Source of the DNA: Vibrio japonicus
GTDB lineage: Bacteria; Pseudomonadota; Gammaproteobacteria; Enterobacterales; Vibrionaceae
DNA: 64,000 bases
Assembly: GCF_024582835.1 (NCBI RefSeq)
Contig: NZ_CP102096.1
Location: forward strand, 2,294,001 to 2,358,000
Reading direction: 5' to 3'
The number at the start of each line of letters is the position of its first letter. Position 1 is the first letter of the stretch. The position numbers and the translations under genes are program-made. Under the pieces are notes generated by a model, which worked only from the letters and a program-made list of their open reading frames with translations, made no database searches and had not been told where the DNA came from. Shown piece after piece: positions 46,616 through 56,607 of the stretch.

Positions 46616-48511
46616 TTAAAGAACTAGACGACGAATGTCAGATAGACATGCGTTTAGGTAAGTGATGAAGCGCGCACCTTCAGCACCATCGATCACACGG
46701 TGGTCGTATGATAGAGACAGTGGAAGCTGTAGACGCGGTTCGAACTCTTTACCGTTCCATACAGGTTTCATCTCTGACTTAGACACACCTAGGATACCAA
46801 CTTCTGGCGCGTTTACGATTGGAGTAAACGCAGTACCGCCGATACCACCTAGGCTAGAGATAGTGAAACAGCCACCTTGCATGTCAGCAGCAGTTAGCTT
46901 ACCTGAACGTGCTTTCTTAGAAACAGCCATTAGCTCTTCAGATAGCTCGTAGATGCCTTTCTTGTTCACATCTTTAAATACAGGAACAACTAGACCGTTT
47001 GGCGTATCTACCGCGATACCGATGTTCACGTATTTCTTCAGAATTAGGCTCTCACCGTCTTCTGATAGAGAAGAGTTGAACGCTGGGAACGCTTCAAGAG
47101 CTTTAGCAGCCGCTTTCATGATGAACACAAGTGGAGTGATCTTCATACCAGTGTCTTTCTTCGCTTCAATCGCGTTTTGCTCTTTACGGAATGCTTCAAG
47201 AGCTGTGATGTCTGCGTTATCCCACTGTGTAACGTGCGGGATCATTACCCAGTTACGGTGTAGGTTAGCACCAGAGATCTTCTTAATGCGAGATAGCGGT
47301 TGAACTTCTGTCTCACCGAACTTGCTGAAGTCCACTTTTGGCCACGGTAGTAGACCAAGAGCTGCACCATCGCCTTTGCCAGATGCTGCTGCACCAGACT
47401 CAAGACGCTTAAGTGCTTCTTTCACGTAGTTCTGAACGTCTTCTTTCAGGATACGGCTCTTACGACCAGTACCTTTAACCTTAGATAGGTTTACGCCGAA
47501 CTCACGAGCTAGACGACGAACAACTGGAGACGCGTGAGCGTACTCGTTGTTTTCTTGGAAGTCGCCAGTCGCTGCTGGAGCTGCTGCCGCTGGAGCTTCT
47601 GCTTTAGGAGCCGTTGCTGCAGGTGCTGCTGCTTGAGCTGGAGCCGCTACTGCTACAGGCGCTGCGCCTGCAACCTCGAATACCATGATTAGTGAGCCAG
47701 TAGACACTTTGTCGCCAGCTGCAATCTTGATTTCTTTAACAGTACCAGCGAATGGTGCAGGAACTTCCATAGAAGCTTTGTCACCTTCTACAGTGATTAG
47801 AGATTGCTCTTCTTCCACTGTATCGCCAACTGCAACCATGATTTCAGTAACTTCTACTTCGTCGCCACCGATATCTGGAACATTAACTTCTTTTGCCGCA
47901 GATGCTGCTGGAGCTGCCGCTGCTGGTGCTTCTACACGGTCCGACGCCTCGGCCGCAGGAGCTGCTGGAGCGCCTGAACCTGCAGTTTCGAATACCATGA
48001 TTAGAGAGCCAGTCGATACTTTATCGCCTGCTGCTACTTTGATCTCTTTAAGAGTACCTGCGAATGGTGCAGGAACTTCCATAGAAGCTTTGTCGCCTTC
48101 TACAGTGATCAGAGATTGCTCTTCTTCGATGCTGTCGCCGATTGCTACCATGATTTCAGTAACTTCAACTTCGTCACCACCGATGTCTGGTACGTGAACT
48201 TCTTTCAGTTCTGCCGCTGCAGGAGCTGCTGGAGCTTCAACTGCTGGGGCTGCCGCAGGAGCCGCTTCTGCAGCGGCACCTTCAGCTTCGAAAATCATGA
48301 TTAGAGAACCAGTAGAAACCTTGTCGCCTTCTGCAACTTTGATTTCTTTAACGATACCCGCTTGAGAAGCAGGAACTTCCATAGAAGCTTTATCGCCTTC
48401 AACAGTGATCAGAGACTGCTCTTCTTCAACCTTGTCGCCAACGCTTACAAGAATCTCAGTAACTTCAACCTCATCCGCACCGATGTCTGGTACATTAATT
48501 TCGATTGCCAT
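46616..48511 (-). CDS. aceF: Pyruvate dehydrogenase E2, dihydrolipoamide acetyltransferase
   Basis: A 631-residue core protein of the PDH complex. Three lipoyl domains carry the modified lysines at 41, 141 and 245, each in [11 protein letters not shown], joined by Ala/Pro-rich flexible linkers. The E3/E1-binding domain (about 327-370, [36 protein letters not shown]) and the acetyltransferase domain with [15 protein letters not shown] (catalytic His and Asp) follow. The three-lipoyl arrangement is as in E. coli. The DNA of the lipoyl segments is itself highly repetitive. It starts 19 bases after the aceE stop. Confidence 0.96.
   Translation of the reverse strand: MAIEINVPDIGADEVEVTEILVSVGDKVEEEQSLITVEGDKASMEVPASQAGIVKEIKVAEGDKVSTGSLIMIFEAEGAAAEAAPAAAPAVEAPAAPAAAELKEVHVPDIGGDEVEVTEIMVAIGDSIEEEQSLITVEGDKASMEVPAPFAGTLKEIKVAAGDKVSTGSLIMVFETAGSGAPAAPAAEASDRVEAPAAAAPAASAAKEVNVPDIGGDEVEVTEIMVAVGDTVEEEQSLITVEGDKASMEVPAPFAGTVKEIKIAAGDKVSTGSLIMVFEVAGAAPVAVAAPAQAAAPAATAPKAEAPAAAAPAATGDFQENNEYAHASPVVRRLAREFGVNLSKVKGTGRKSRILKEDVQNYVKEALKRLESGAAASGKGDGAALGLLPWPKVDFSKFGETEVQPLSRIKKISGANLHRNWVMIPHVTQWDNADITALEAFRKEQNAIEAKKDTGMKITPLVFIMKAAAKALEAFPAFNSSLSEDGESLILKKYVNIGIAVDTPNGLVVPVFKDVNKKGIYELSEELMAVSKKARSGKLTAADMQGGCFTISSLGGIGGTAFTPIVNAPEVGILGVSKSEMKPVWNGKEFEPRLQLPLSLSYDHRVIDGAEGARFITYLNACLSDIRRLVL
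47672..48505 (-). repeat. Three tandem lipoyl-domain repeats within aceF
   Basis: Lipoyl domains at roughly 48285-48505, 47984-48202 and 47672-47890 are repeated at about 300 base spacing. Nucleotide stretches such as GGAACTTCCATAGAAGCTTT recur unchanged in all three. Such tracts can recombine to gain or lose a domain. Confidence 0.75.
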
Positions 48512-48530
48512 TTCTTATCTACCTTCTTAA

Positions 48531-51194
48531 TTAAGCGTATAGCGGGTTAGTTTTCTCAGTGTCGATGTCGAACTTCTTAATTGCTTCAGCAATTACAGAC
48601 TTCTCAACTTCGCCACGTTTCGCTAGTTCAGTTAGCGCTGCTACTACTACGTAACCTGCGTTCACTTCGAAGTGACGACGTAGGTTTTCACGGCTGTCTG
48701 AGCGACCGAAGCCATCAGTACCAAGAACTTTGAAAGACTCAGCAGGAATGAATGCACGAACCTGCTCTGCGTAGTTCTTCATGTAGTCAGTTGCTGCGAT
48801 AGCTGGCTCAGTACCCATTACAGTTTGGATGTAAGGAACTTGCGCTTCCGCTTCTGGGTGTAGCATGTTGTAACGCTCTGCTGCTTGACCGTCACGAGTT
48901 ACTTCGTTGAATGACGTTACAGAGTAAACGTCAGATGCAACACCGTACTCATCGCTTAGGATTTGAGCGGCTTTACGTACTTCGTTCATGATAGTACCAG
49001 AGCTCATTAGCTGCACTTTACCTTTAGAACCAGTGTAAGTTTCTAGCTTGTAGATACCCTTACGGATGCCTTCTTCAGCGCCTTCTGGCATTGCTGGCAT
49101 TGCGTAGTTCTCGTTCATTAACGTTAGGTAGTAGAACACGTTCTCTTGTTCTGGACCGTACATGCGACGGATACCGTCTTGCATGATTACCGCTACTTCG
49201 TACGCGAATGTTGGGTCGTAAGAGATACAGTTAGGAACCGTACCCGCCATGATGTGCGAGTGACCGTCTTCGTGCTGCAGACCTTCACCGTTCAGCGTTG
49301 TACGACCAGCAGTAGCACCTAGTAGGAAACCACGAGCTTGTTGGTCACCAGCCATCCACGCCATGTCGCCAACACGTTGGAAGCCGAACATTGAGTAGTA
49401 GATGTAGAACGGGATCATTGGTAGGTCGTTTGTCGAGTATGAAGTCGCTGCTGCAACCCATGAAGACATAGCACCTAGCTCGTTGATACCTTCTTGTAGA
49501 ACCTGACCTGACGTTGCTTCTTTGTAGTAAGAAACGATGTCGCGGTCTTGTGGTGTGTAGTTCTGGCCGTGCGGGTTGTAAATACCGATTTGACGGAACA
49601 GACCTTCCATACCGAATGTACGCGCTTCGTCAGCAATGATCGGAACGATGTTCTGACCAACGCTCTTGTTCTTAAGTAGAACGTTCAGTGCACGTACGAA
49701 TGCCATAGTAGAAGAGATATCACGTTTCTGCTCTTCTAGTAGAGGCTTAAATTCTTCTAGCTCAGGAACCACTAGGTCTTGAGTGAAGTTTGGCAGACGC
49801 TGTGGCGTGTAGCCGTGTAGCGCTTTACGACGAGCGTGTAGGTATTCGTACTCTTTTGAACCTTCTTCAAGTTGCAGGTACGGAAGCTCTTTCACTGCTT
49901 CGTCAGTTAGAATGTCTTGAAGACCTAGACGATCACGTAGGTGTAGTACGTGAGTCATATCCATCTTCTTAACTTGGTGCGCGATGTTCTTACCTTCAGC
50001 CGCTTCACCCATGCCGTAACCTTTAACAGTTTTAGCTAGGATTACTGTTGGACGACCTTTAGTGTCTGCCGCGTTCTTGTATGCAGCGTATAGCTTAGAA
50101 GACTCGTGACCACCACGCTTAAGTGCGAAGATTTCGTCGTCAGTCATGTCAGCAACGAGTGCAGCTGTCTCAGGGTACTTACCGAAGAAGTGCTCACGTA
50201 CGTACGCGCCATCTTTCGCTTTGAACGTTTGGTAATCGCCATCGATTGTTTCGTTCATAAGCTGTAGAAGCTTACCAGTTGTGTCTTTAGCTAGTAGAGA
50301 ATCCCAGTTGTTACCCCAGATTACTTTCACTACGTTCCAGCCAGCACCTTTGAACAGACCTTCAAGTTCTTGAATGATCTTACCGTTACCCATTACAGGG
50401 CCGTCTAGACGCTGTAGGTTACAGTTGATTAGGAAACATAGGTTGTCTAGCTTCTCACGCGCAGCGAAAGAGATAGCACCGCGTGATTCTGGCTCATCCA
50501 TCTCACCGTCACCTAGGAACGCGTATACGCGCTGCTCAGAAGTATCTTTCAGACCACGGCCTTCAAGGTACTTAAGGAAACGAGCTTGGTAGATCGCAGA
50601 GATCGGACCTAGACCCATAGATACAGTAGGGAACTGCCAGAATTCAGGCATTAGTTTAGGGTGCGGGTACGATGGGATACCTTTACCATCTACTTCTTGA
50701 CGGAAGTTGTCTAGCTGCTCTTCAGTTAGACGGCCTTCAACGAACGCACGAGCGTAGATACCCGGTGAGATGTGACCTTGGTAGTACACTAAGTCGCCAC
50801 CGTCCTTCTCGTTTGGTGCACGGAAGAAGTGGTTGAAACATGTTTCGTAGAATGCAGCAGAAGACTGGAAAGACGCCATGTGGCCGCCTAGTTCTAGGTC
50901 TTTCTTCGATGCACGCAATACAATCATTACTGCGTTCCAACGAATGATTGCGCGAATACGGCGCTCTAGCGTTGTATCACCAGGGTAAGCTGGTTCTTGA
51001 TCTGCTGGAATCGTGTTGATGTAGTTCGTGTTGATTCCAGTTGGCATGTCAACACCGTCTAGACGTGCTTTATCTAGAACTTGCTCAAGTAGGAACTGAG
51101 CACGCTCTACGCCTTCTTCACGTACAACTGACTCAAGTGCTTGTAGCCAATCTTGAGTTTCCAGTGCATCTACGTCATGCTTCATATCAGACAT
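48531..51194 (-). CDS. aceE: Pyruvate dehydrogenase E1 component
   Basis: An 887-residue homodimeric thiamine-diphosphate enzyme that decarboxylates pyruvate and reductively acetylates the E2 lipoyl groups. The TPP motif GDGEMDEPESRGAI...NCNLQRLDGPV is clear, as are EHFFGKYPE and GFQRVGDMAWMAGDQQARGFLLG. Length and sequence match E. coli AceE (887). It begins 49 bases after the pdhR stop, and ATG 51194 is preceded by GAAGGATAGATCGCC. Confidence 0.96.
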   Translation of the reverse strand: MSDMKHDVDALETQDWLQALESVVREEGVERAQFLLEQVLDKARLDGVDMPTGINTNYINTIPADQEPAYPGDTTLERRIRAIIRWNAVMIVLRASKKDLELGGHMASFQSSAAFYETCFNHFFRAPNEKDGGDLVYYQGHISPGIYARAFVEGRLTEEQLDNFRQEVDGKGIPSYPHPKLMPEFWQFPTVSMGLGPISAIYQARFLKYLEGRGLKDTSEQRVYAFLGDGEMDEPESRGAISFAAREKLDNLCFLINCNLQRLDGPVMGNGKIIQELEGLFKGAGWNVVKVIWGNNWDSLLAKDTTGKLLQLMNETIDGDYQTFKAKDGAYVREHFFGKYPETAALVADMTDDEIFALKRGGHESSKLYAAYKNAADTKGRPTVILAKTVKGYGMGEAAEGKNIAHQVKKMDMTHVLHLRDRLGLQDILTDEAVKELPYLQLEEGSKEYEYLHARRKALHGYTPQRLPNFTQDLVVPELEEFKPLLEEQKRDISSTMAFVRALNVLLKNKSVGQNIVPIIADEARTFGMEGLFRQIGIYNPHGQNYTPQDRDIVSYYKEATSGQVLQEGINELGAMSSWVAAATSYSTNDLPMIPFYIYYSMFGFQRVGDMAWMAGDQQARGFLLGATAGRTTLNGEGLQHEDGHSHIMAGTVPNCISYDPTFAYEVAVIMQDGIRRMYGPEQENVFYYLTLMNENYAMPAMPEGAEEGIRKGIYKLETYTGSKGKVQLMSSGTIMNEVRKAAQILSDEYGVASDVYSVTSFNEVTRDGQAAERYNMLHPEAEAQVPYIQTVMGTEPAIAATDYMKNYAEQVRAFIPAESFKVLGTDGFGRSDSRENLRRHFEVNAGYVVVAALTELAKRGEVEKSVIAEAIKKFDIDTEKTNPLYA

Positions 51195-51243
51195 GGCGAT
51201 CTATCCTTCTGTTGGTTGGATCTATTAAACTTGCAAATCGTCT

Positions 51244-52011
51244 TTATGAGTCATTGCCCTGTTGCATTCGACGTAAAGAACGCTCACGACGAGACTCTTC
51301 CCTAGTCAAATCCAACAATGTTTCTTCAATATAAGCTAAGTGTGAATGAGACATCTCACGCGCCTTTTCTGGCTGACCAGAGACAATCGCATCCACGATA
51401 TTAGCTCGGTGTTTACTAACGTTTTCAACCGCCTCTGGGCGGCGTCGTAACAATTTAAAATTCTGCAGAATATTTTGCTCAAGCAAAGGAGCCAAACTAC
51501 GGACAATGTGCAGCAGCACTACGTTATGAGCCGCTTCTGTCAAAGCAATCAGAAATTGCATAACTTCAGCCGATTCCGCTTCTACGTCGTTGTTTGATTG
51601 CTCTTTGCCGATTCGTTCAAGGCAGGCTTGAATACGTGCAAAATCTTCTTCGGTACCACGAACGGCTGCAAAGTAAGCGGCAATACCTTCCATCGCATGA
51701 CGCGTTTCCAGTAAATCCAGCTGAGTTTCAGAGTGGCTAGACAATAAATTTAGCAGAGGATCTGAAAAACTTTTCCAGATGTTCTCGCTAACAAAAGTGC
51801 CACCGCCCTGACGACGAGTAAGAAGACGCTTAGCTTCGAGGCGTTGTATTGCCTCTCGGATCGATGGACGAGACACGTCAAACTGTTTTGCCAGCTCGCG
51901 CTCTGGTGGCAACTGCTGCCCCGGAGCCAGTGTTCCTTCCACTATCAACCGTTCTAACTCCTGTTCAATCACATCAGAGAGTTTTGGCTGACGAATCCTT
52001 TGATAAGCCAT
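51244..52011 (-). CDS. pdhR: Pyruvate dehydrogenase complex repressor, GntR/FadR family
   Basis: A 255-residue pyruvate-sensing repressor. The winged HTH is near residues 25-70 ([35 protein letters not shown]), followed by an FCD effector domain. Start [26 protein letters not shown] at 52011 matches E. coli PdhR (254 aa); a longer reading would add ten residues without support. It is the first gene of pdhR-aceEF-lpdA. Two perfect PdhR-type palindromes lie upstream, consistent with autorepression relieved by pyruvate. Confidence 0.95.
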   Translation of the reverse strand: MAYQRIRQPKLSDVIEQELERLIVEGTLAPGQQLPPERELAKQFDVSRPSIREAIQRLEAKRLLTRRQGGGTFVSENIWKSFSDPLLNLLSSHSETQLDLLETRHAMEGIAAYFAAVRGTEEDFARIQACLERIGKEQSNNDVEAESAEVMQFLIALTEAAHNVVLLHIVRSLAPLLEQNILQNFKLLRRRPEAVENVSKHRANIVDAIVSGQPEKAREMSHSHLAYIEETLLDLTREESRRERSLRRMQQGNDS

Positions 52012-52039
52012 AGTTATTGTTCTTCTACTCTTTGCAGTC

Positions 52040-52056
52040 AATTGGTAATACCAATT
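52040..52056 (-). promoter_or_regulatory. PdhR box 1, proximal
   Basis: AATTGGTAATACCAATT is a perfect 7-3-7 palindrome matching the PdhR consensus ATTGGTnnnACCAAT. It lies 29 bases upstream of the pdhR ATG, probably in the leader or core promoter. Confidence 0.85.
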
Positions 52057-52176
52057 TTATGTTGGCGAGGAAATTAACATAATTAAAACGCAAGTTCCAG
52101 CCAAAAGTTGACGTAAATCATAGAACACATCACGCCAAATCACTTTAGCAGCAATAGTCTATTGAAACGCAAGTGA

Positions 52177-52193
52177 AATTGGTCAGACCAATT
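52177..52193 (-). promoter_or_regulatory. PdhR box 2, distal
   Basis: AATTGGTCAGACCAATT is a second perfect match to the same consensus, 137 bases from box 1 centre to centre (about 13 helical turns). Confidence 0.85.
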
Positions 52194-52351
52194 ACATTTT
52201 GTAAACAGATGGGTTAAAAACGTGCCAGGTTCCATACATTAATTACCCATTTTTAAAGAAAAATGACTGGGTATGATTAAAAGTGTCTGCACATGTCAAA
52301 AAAGCAAGAATGCGGGAAAAAAAGAAAGTCAGAGAAATGAGAGAGGTTGCG

Positions 52352-52388
52352 GGCTAGAGTAGCTTCCATACTTAATTCTACTCTAGCC
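52352..52388 (-). terminator. Long-stem hairpin downstream of recJ
   Basis: GGCTAGAGTAG (52352-52362) and CTACTCTAGCC (52378-52388), 11 perfect pairs with a 15-base loop, 23 bases after the recJ stop. No U tract follows on the minus strand, so termination efficiency is uncertain. Together with the two PdhR boxes it is what I can see in the 400-base gap 52012-52411. Confidence 0.55.
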
Positions 52389-52411
52389 ACAGACAGGTTT
52401 GACCAGTTAAA

Positions 52412-54151
52412 CTATTTCGCTTCGATGTGATCAATCATGAGTTGTAATGACTGATTACCGCGGAATTCGTTAATGTCCAATTTATAAGCTAAGCGCACCG
52501 TTTTCACTGACGCATCTGGCCAGCGACGAAGATCCACGTTAAATGCGATGCCATCGATCATAATATTGGTTGGATGACCTTTGTGTAACGGCTCCAACAT
52601 CAACTTAAGGTGTTTTTCACCTACCAGCTTTTGATGCAAGACTTTAAACTCGCCGTCAAACAGTGGCTCAGGGAAAGCTTGCCCCCATGGGCCACCAGCA
52701 CGCAGCATCTCGGCAATATGCATGCTGAACTCTTCTGGCTTGAGTTCTCCGTCAGAGAGGATGATTCCTCGCAATGCCGCGTCATCCAGCTCTTGCTTAA
52801 CCACCTCATCAAACAGACGAGTAAAGCGTTCAAAATCATTTTCATTGATGGTTAAGCCTGCCGCCATTGCGTGACCACCAAACTTTAAAATCAGCCCCGG
52901 ATTTTGAGTGTCGATTCTATCTAGCGCGTCACGCATATGTAGACCTGGAATTGAACGACATGACCCTTTGATCGTGCCCTCTCCTCCATCTGCAAAAGCA
53001 ATCACCGGGCGATGGAATTTCTCTTTGATACGAGAAGCAAGAATACCAATGACGCCTTGATGCCAATCTCGTTGGAATAGAACCAAACCATGAGGTAATT
53101 GGCTGTTTTCGCCAAATTGAAGTCTTTCACAAAAAGCCATCGCTTCTTGCTTCATCCCTTCTTCAATCTCTTTACGCGTTTGGTTTAGCCCATCCAATTC
53201 GCTTGCCATACGTCTTGCCGCGTGGATGCTGTTACTCATCAAAAGCTCAACACCGAACGACATATCATCCAATCGTCCTGCCGCGTTAATGCGTGGGCCT
53301 AACGCAAAGCCGAAGTCAGACGCGACCAATCGCCTTGCATCTCGCTTAGCAACCTCAATAAGTGCCTGAATGCCTGGTCGAGCCTTACCCGCACGGATAC
53401 GTTGCAGCCCTTGGTGAACTAAGATGCGGTTATTCTCATCGAGAGGCACAACATCAGCCACCGTACCGAGCGCAACCAAATCCACCAACTCCATCAGTTT
53501 TGGCTCGCCCATACCTTGCTGCGCAAACCAACCCATTTTTCGCATATGAACGCACAGAGCCATCATCAGATAAAACGCAACCCCTACCCCCGCTAGCGCT
53601 TTGGATGGGAATCCACACTCATGTAAGTTTGGGTTGACCATCGCATCGACGTTTGGCAACTCATGCCCAGGGAGGTGGTGATCAGTAACCAGGACTTTTA
53701 GACCCTGCTCTTTCGCATAGCGAACACCTTCGATAGAGGAAACACCATTGTCGACCGTCATAATCACTTCTGCGCCTATCTCGATCGCTTGGTCTACCAC
53801 TTCAGGACTGAGTCCATACCCATCTTCAAAGCGGTTGGGAACGAGGTAATCCACATTATGTGAGCCCAGCATTCTCAACGCTAATACAGACAAAGCCGAG
53901 CTGGTTGCGCCATCTGCATCAAAGTCACCCACCACAATAATGCGCTTATTGTTTTGAATAGCTTCGAACAGCAATTCGACTGCGGCTTCTATCCCAAACA
54001 ATTTTTGGTAAGAGTGAAGAGATCGGACAGTGGTTTCGAGCTGCTCCTGAGACGTCACTCCACGACTCACGTAAATACGTTTTAGAAGTGGTGGAATAGA
54101 CTCGGGTAGAAGAGATAAATCAGGTTCTGGTCGGCGTTGAATTTCTATCAT
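52412..54151 (-). CDS. recJ: Single-stranded-DNA-specific 5'-3' exonuclease RecJ
   Basis: A 579-residue DHH-family exonuclease of recombination and mismatch repair, close to the E. coli length. Metal-binding motifs VVGDFDADGATSSAL, MTVDNGVS, VTDHHLPG and the DHHA1 segment FGGHAMAAGLTI are visible. I chose the ATG at 54151 (MIEIQRRPEPDLSLLPESIPPLL), which fits relatives; the longer reading runs into the end of dsbC. No clear ribosome binding site is seen, and a hairpin lies only ten bases upstream, so initiation may be structure-dependent. Confidence 0.94.
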   Translation of the reverse strand: MIEIQRRPEPDLSLLPESIPPLLKRIYVSRGVTSQEQLETTVRSLHSYQKLFGIEAAVELLFEAIQNNKRIIVVGDFDADGATSSALSVLALRMLGSHNVDYLVPNRFEDGYGLSPEVVDQAIEIGAEVIMTVDNGVSSIEGVRYAKEQGLKVLVTDHHLPGHELPNVDAMVNPNLHECGFPSKALAGVGVAFYLMMALCVHMRKMGWFAQQGMGEPKLMELVDLVALGTVADVVPLDENNRILVHQGLQRIRAGKARPGIQALIEVAKRDARRLVASDFGFALGPRINAAGRLDDMSFGVELLMSNSIHAARRMASELDGLNQTRKEIEEGMKQEAMAFCERLQFGENSQLPHGLVLFQRDWHQGVIGILASRIKEKFHRPVIAFADGGEGTIKGSCRSIPGLHMRDALDRIDTQNPGLILKFGGHAMAAGLTINENDFERFTRLFDEVVKQELDDAALRGIILSDGELKPEEFSMHIAEMLRAGGPWGQAFPEPLFDGEFKVLHQKLVGEKHLKLMLEPLHKGHPTNIMIDGIAFNVDLRRWPDASVKTVRLAYKLDINEFRGNQSLQLMIDHIEAK

Positions 54152-54161
54152 AAATATAAGC

Positions 54162-54182
54162 AGAGCCTCTGTCTGAGGCTCT
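54162..54182 (-). other. Hairpin between dsbC and recJ
   Basis: AGAGCCTC (54162-54169) and GAGGCTCT (54175-54182), eight perfect pairs with a five-base loop. It occupies the space between the dsbC stop and the recJ ATG where a ribosome binding site would be. Confidence 0.65.
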
Positions 54183-54189
54183 TTGTTCA

Positions 54190-54933
54190 CTATTGAGTTT
54201 GTTGAAGACGTTGGTATAAATCAGCGGGTGGAAGGTAACCTCCAACCATCTCACCATTAGGGAGGAAGAGTGCTGGAGTACCGCTGACACCTAGCTCTCG
54301 CCCTAATGCGAATTGCTGTTTGATGATATCTTGGTACTTGGCAAAATCTTCGCCTTTACCCGGGAAAGTGCGTTGGATCTTACCATCGCTCATCGCAGAT
54401 TGTGGGTCTTTTGCTCCCCAAATCATAGCCATTTGATCCGCCACCGAACCCGTTGGCCCCTGACGCGGGTAAGCCATATAACGCACTGTAATTCCTAGGT
54501 CATTATAACCCTGCATTTGGCTATGTAAGCGGACGCAGTAACCACAGGTGATGTCTGTAAATACAGAAACAACGTACTTTTCATTGTCGGCTTTAAATTC
54601 GATCATATTCGCTTTTTGCGCTTCGATCTTCGCCGCGTTAATCGGTGCTTGTCGCTTAGCTAACACATCTTCGTATTGGCCATTTTTATCCAGCTTGTAC
54701 AGTGTTCCTGCCAAGAAGTAGTCACCAGTTGGCGAGGCAAACAAAATACCTTCATTGGTTTGTACTTCAACCAAACCATCAATGTCAGCGGGTACAGCGT
54801 CGTTCACTTGTAGGCCAAGCTTGGAAAAACGCTGCTCTAGTTGTTCTTTATCAATCTTCACTTCCGCGGCAGACACTTGTCCGGCCATCAGAAATGGCAA
54901 TGTTAATAGAGTTACTCGGCGTAATACGCTCAT
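54190..54933 (-). CDS. dsbC: Thiol:disulfide interchange protein DsbC
   Basis: A 247-residue periplasmic disulfide isomerase. The signal peptide MSVLRRVTLLTLPFLMAGQVSA is followed by an N-terminal dimerisation domain and a thioredoxin domain with the active-site CGYC at 130-133 (FTDITCGYCVRLH) and the cis-proline loop VSGTPALFLPNG. It repairs wrongly paired disulfides and is kept reduced by DsbD. The order xerD-dsbC-recJ is conserved with E. coli. Confidence 0.95.
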   Translation of the reverse strand: MSVLRRVTLLTLPFLMAGQVSAAEVKIDKEQLEQRFSKLGLQVNDAVPADIDGLVEVQTNEGILFASPTGDYFLAGTLYKLDKNGQYEDVLAKRQAPINAAKIEAQKANMIEFKADNEKYVVSVFTDITCGYCVRLHSQMQGYNDLGITVRYMAYPRQGPTGSVADQMAMIWGAKDPQSAMSDGKIQRTFPGKGEDFAKYQDIIKQQFALGRELGVSGTPALFLPNGEMVGGYLPPADLYQRLQQTQ

Positions 54934-54960
54934 GCTATTTACCTTAATTTTCAGGAGACC

Positions 54961-55869
54961 TTACGCTCTTGGATGGTGCTCACTGTGTAATTGTTTCAGT
55001 CGCTCTGTCGCTACATGAGTATAGATTTGTGTTGTCGACAAGTCACTATGACCCAACAGCATCTGTACTACACGTAAGTCTGCCCCATAGTTCAATAAAT
55101 GCGTGGCAAATGCGTGTCGCAATACATGGGGCGAGAGCAACTCAGTATCAATTCCCGCCAATACGGCATAATGCTTAATTCTATGCCAAAACGTTTGTCT
55201 GGTCATTTGACGGGCCCGTTTACTTGGAAATACAACGTCTGAAGTATTTTCACCTAGTAGCTCAGACCGTCCGTTATGCAGAAAAGTTTCAATCCAATCA
55301 ACCGCGTTCTCGCCCATCGGCACCAAACGCTCTTTTCCACCCTTACCTGTCACTCGCACAACACCTTGGCGCAAGCTCACGTTTTCCATGGTCAAGCTAA
55401 CCAATTCGGTGACACGAAGACCAGTTGCATATAATAACTCCAACATAGCCTTATCACGTAACTCTATTGGATCATTGGGATCAGGCGCATTTAATAACGC
55501 ATCGACTTGCTCTTCACTCAAATCTTTAGGCAAGCGCTTAGGGAGTTTAGGACTGACGAGCAATGCGCTTGGGTCATCTGCGCGCACTTTTTCTCGGTGT
55601 AAATACTGGAAAAGACGACGAATAGCAGAAAGCATACGCGCACGGGAAGTTTGCTTGTAGTCTTGGTCGGTAAGCCAACTCTGATACTCTTGCAAGCCAG
55701 ATAAACTAATAAAATCGAGCCGATAATTATTGGCAACCATCCATTGCAATAATTTCATCAGGTCGTTGCGATACGAAGACAGTGTATTTTCAGACAGGCC
55801 TCGTTCCATCCACATTGCATCTAAAAATTGTTCTACAATTCCTTGGTCAGGAGACATTAGTTCAGACAC
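54961..55869 (-). CDS. xerD: Site-specific tyrosine recombinase XerD
   Basis: A 302-residue recombinase that resolves chromosome dimers at dif with XerC and is exploited by integrative phages such as CTX in vibrios. Catalytic residues are Arg152, Lys176, His248, Arg251, His274 and Tyr283 (HVLRHAFATHLL, LLGHSDLSTTQIYTHV). The start appears to be GTG at 55869 with AGAGG six bases upstream; an ATG four codons later is possible but poorly placed. Divergent from fldB, as in E. coli. Confidence 0.95.
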   Translation of the reverse strand: MSELMSPDQGIVEQFLDAMWMERGLSENTLSSYRNDLMKLLQWMVANNYRLDFISLSGLQEYQSWLTDQDYKQTSRARMLSAIRRLFQYLHREKVRADDPSALLVSPKLPKRLPKDLSEEQVDALLNAPDPNDPIELRDKAMLELLYATGLRVTELVSLTMENVSLRQGVVRVTGKGGKERLVPMGENAVDWIETFLHNGRSELLGENTSDVVFPSKRARQMTRQTFWHRIKHYAVLAGIDTELLSPHVLRHAFATHLLNYGADLRVVQMLLGHSDLSTTQIYTHVATERLKQLHSEHHPRA

Positions 55870-56019
55870 GCGATACCTCTTATTGTACTTATGGCCTCAC
55901 TGTAAGTTCCAAACCCAAAGAAAGCCATAAAAATTCTGGTTAGAGGAGGATATTCGCTGCAAAGCAAAGCGTTTTGTGGTTAGAATCCGTTATCTAGTCC
56001 ATCCAAAGAAAAGAAAGTT

Positions 56020-56541
56020 ATGAAAATCGGTCTGTTTTACGGCTCTACCACCTGCTACACCGAAATGGCAGCAGAAAAAATTCGCGCGATTATTGGCGAA
56101 GATCTGGTGGATGTTCACAATGTCAAAGAATCTCCATTATCTTTAATGACAGAGTATGACTTTCTTATTATCGGTATCTCTACTTGGGATTTTGGTGAAA
56201 TTCAGGAAGACTGGAATGAAATATGGGATCAAATCGACGGCGTTCAGCTCAATGGCAAAACGGTCGCGCTATTCGGCTTAGGCGATCAAGAAGGCTATGG
56301 CGAATGGTATCTCGATGCGATGGGGATGCTTCACGACGAATTGAAAAAGACGGGAGCGAACCTTGTCGGTTATTGGCCAAATGACGAGAGTTACGAGTTT
56401 GAAGCCTCTAAAGCATTGACTGAAGATGAGAGCCAATTTGTTGGCCTAGCCCTTGATGAAGACTCTCAATACGAGCTAAGCGACGACCGAATTGCAAACT
56501 GGGTTGAACAGATCCTAATTGAATACCAAGAAACGCTCTAG
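56020..56541 (+). CDS. fldB: Flavodoxin FldB
   Basis: A 173-residue FMN-binding electron carrier of the long-chain flavodoxin type. The phosphate-binding loop is [12 protein letters not shown], and [14 protein letters not shown] and [20 protein letters not shown] frame the flavin. Length and its place next to xerD match E. coli FldB rather than FldA. The redox partner in this organism is not known. Confidence 0.92.
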   Translation: MKIGLFYGSTTCYTEMAAEKIRAIIGEDLVDVHNVKESPLSLMTEYDFLIIGISTWDFGEIQEDWNEIWDQIDGVQLNGKTVALFGLGDQEGYGEWYLDAMGMLHDELKKTGANLVGYWPNDESYEFEASKALTEDESQFVGLALDEDSQYELSDDRIANWVEQILIEYQETL

Positions 56542-56607
56542 AATTCGTGACTGGTCAAGTTGATTCCCTACATGAGAGCGTTCACTGTAGGGAAACGACG
56601 TTACTCA

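Noticed and set aside
47685..48197. A 170-codon open frame on the plus strand opposite aceF
   Set aside because: It is a low-complexity antisense shadow of the Ala/Pro-rich lipoyl linker DNA, with no ribosome binding site or recognisable protein.
54152..54190. Longer RecJ N-terminus overlapping the dsbC stop
   Set aside because: It would translate through a hairpin and add 13 residues that do not fit the family; ATG 54151 gives the normal length.
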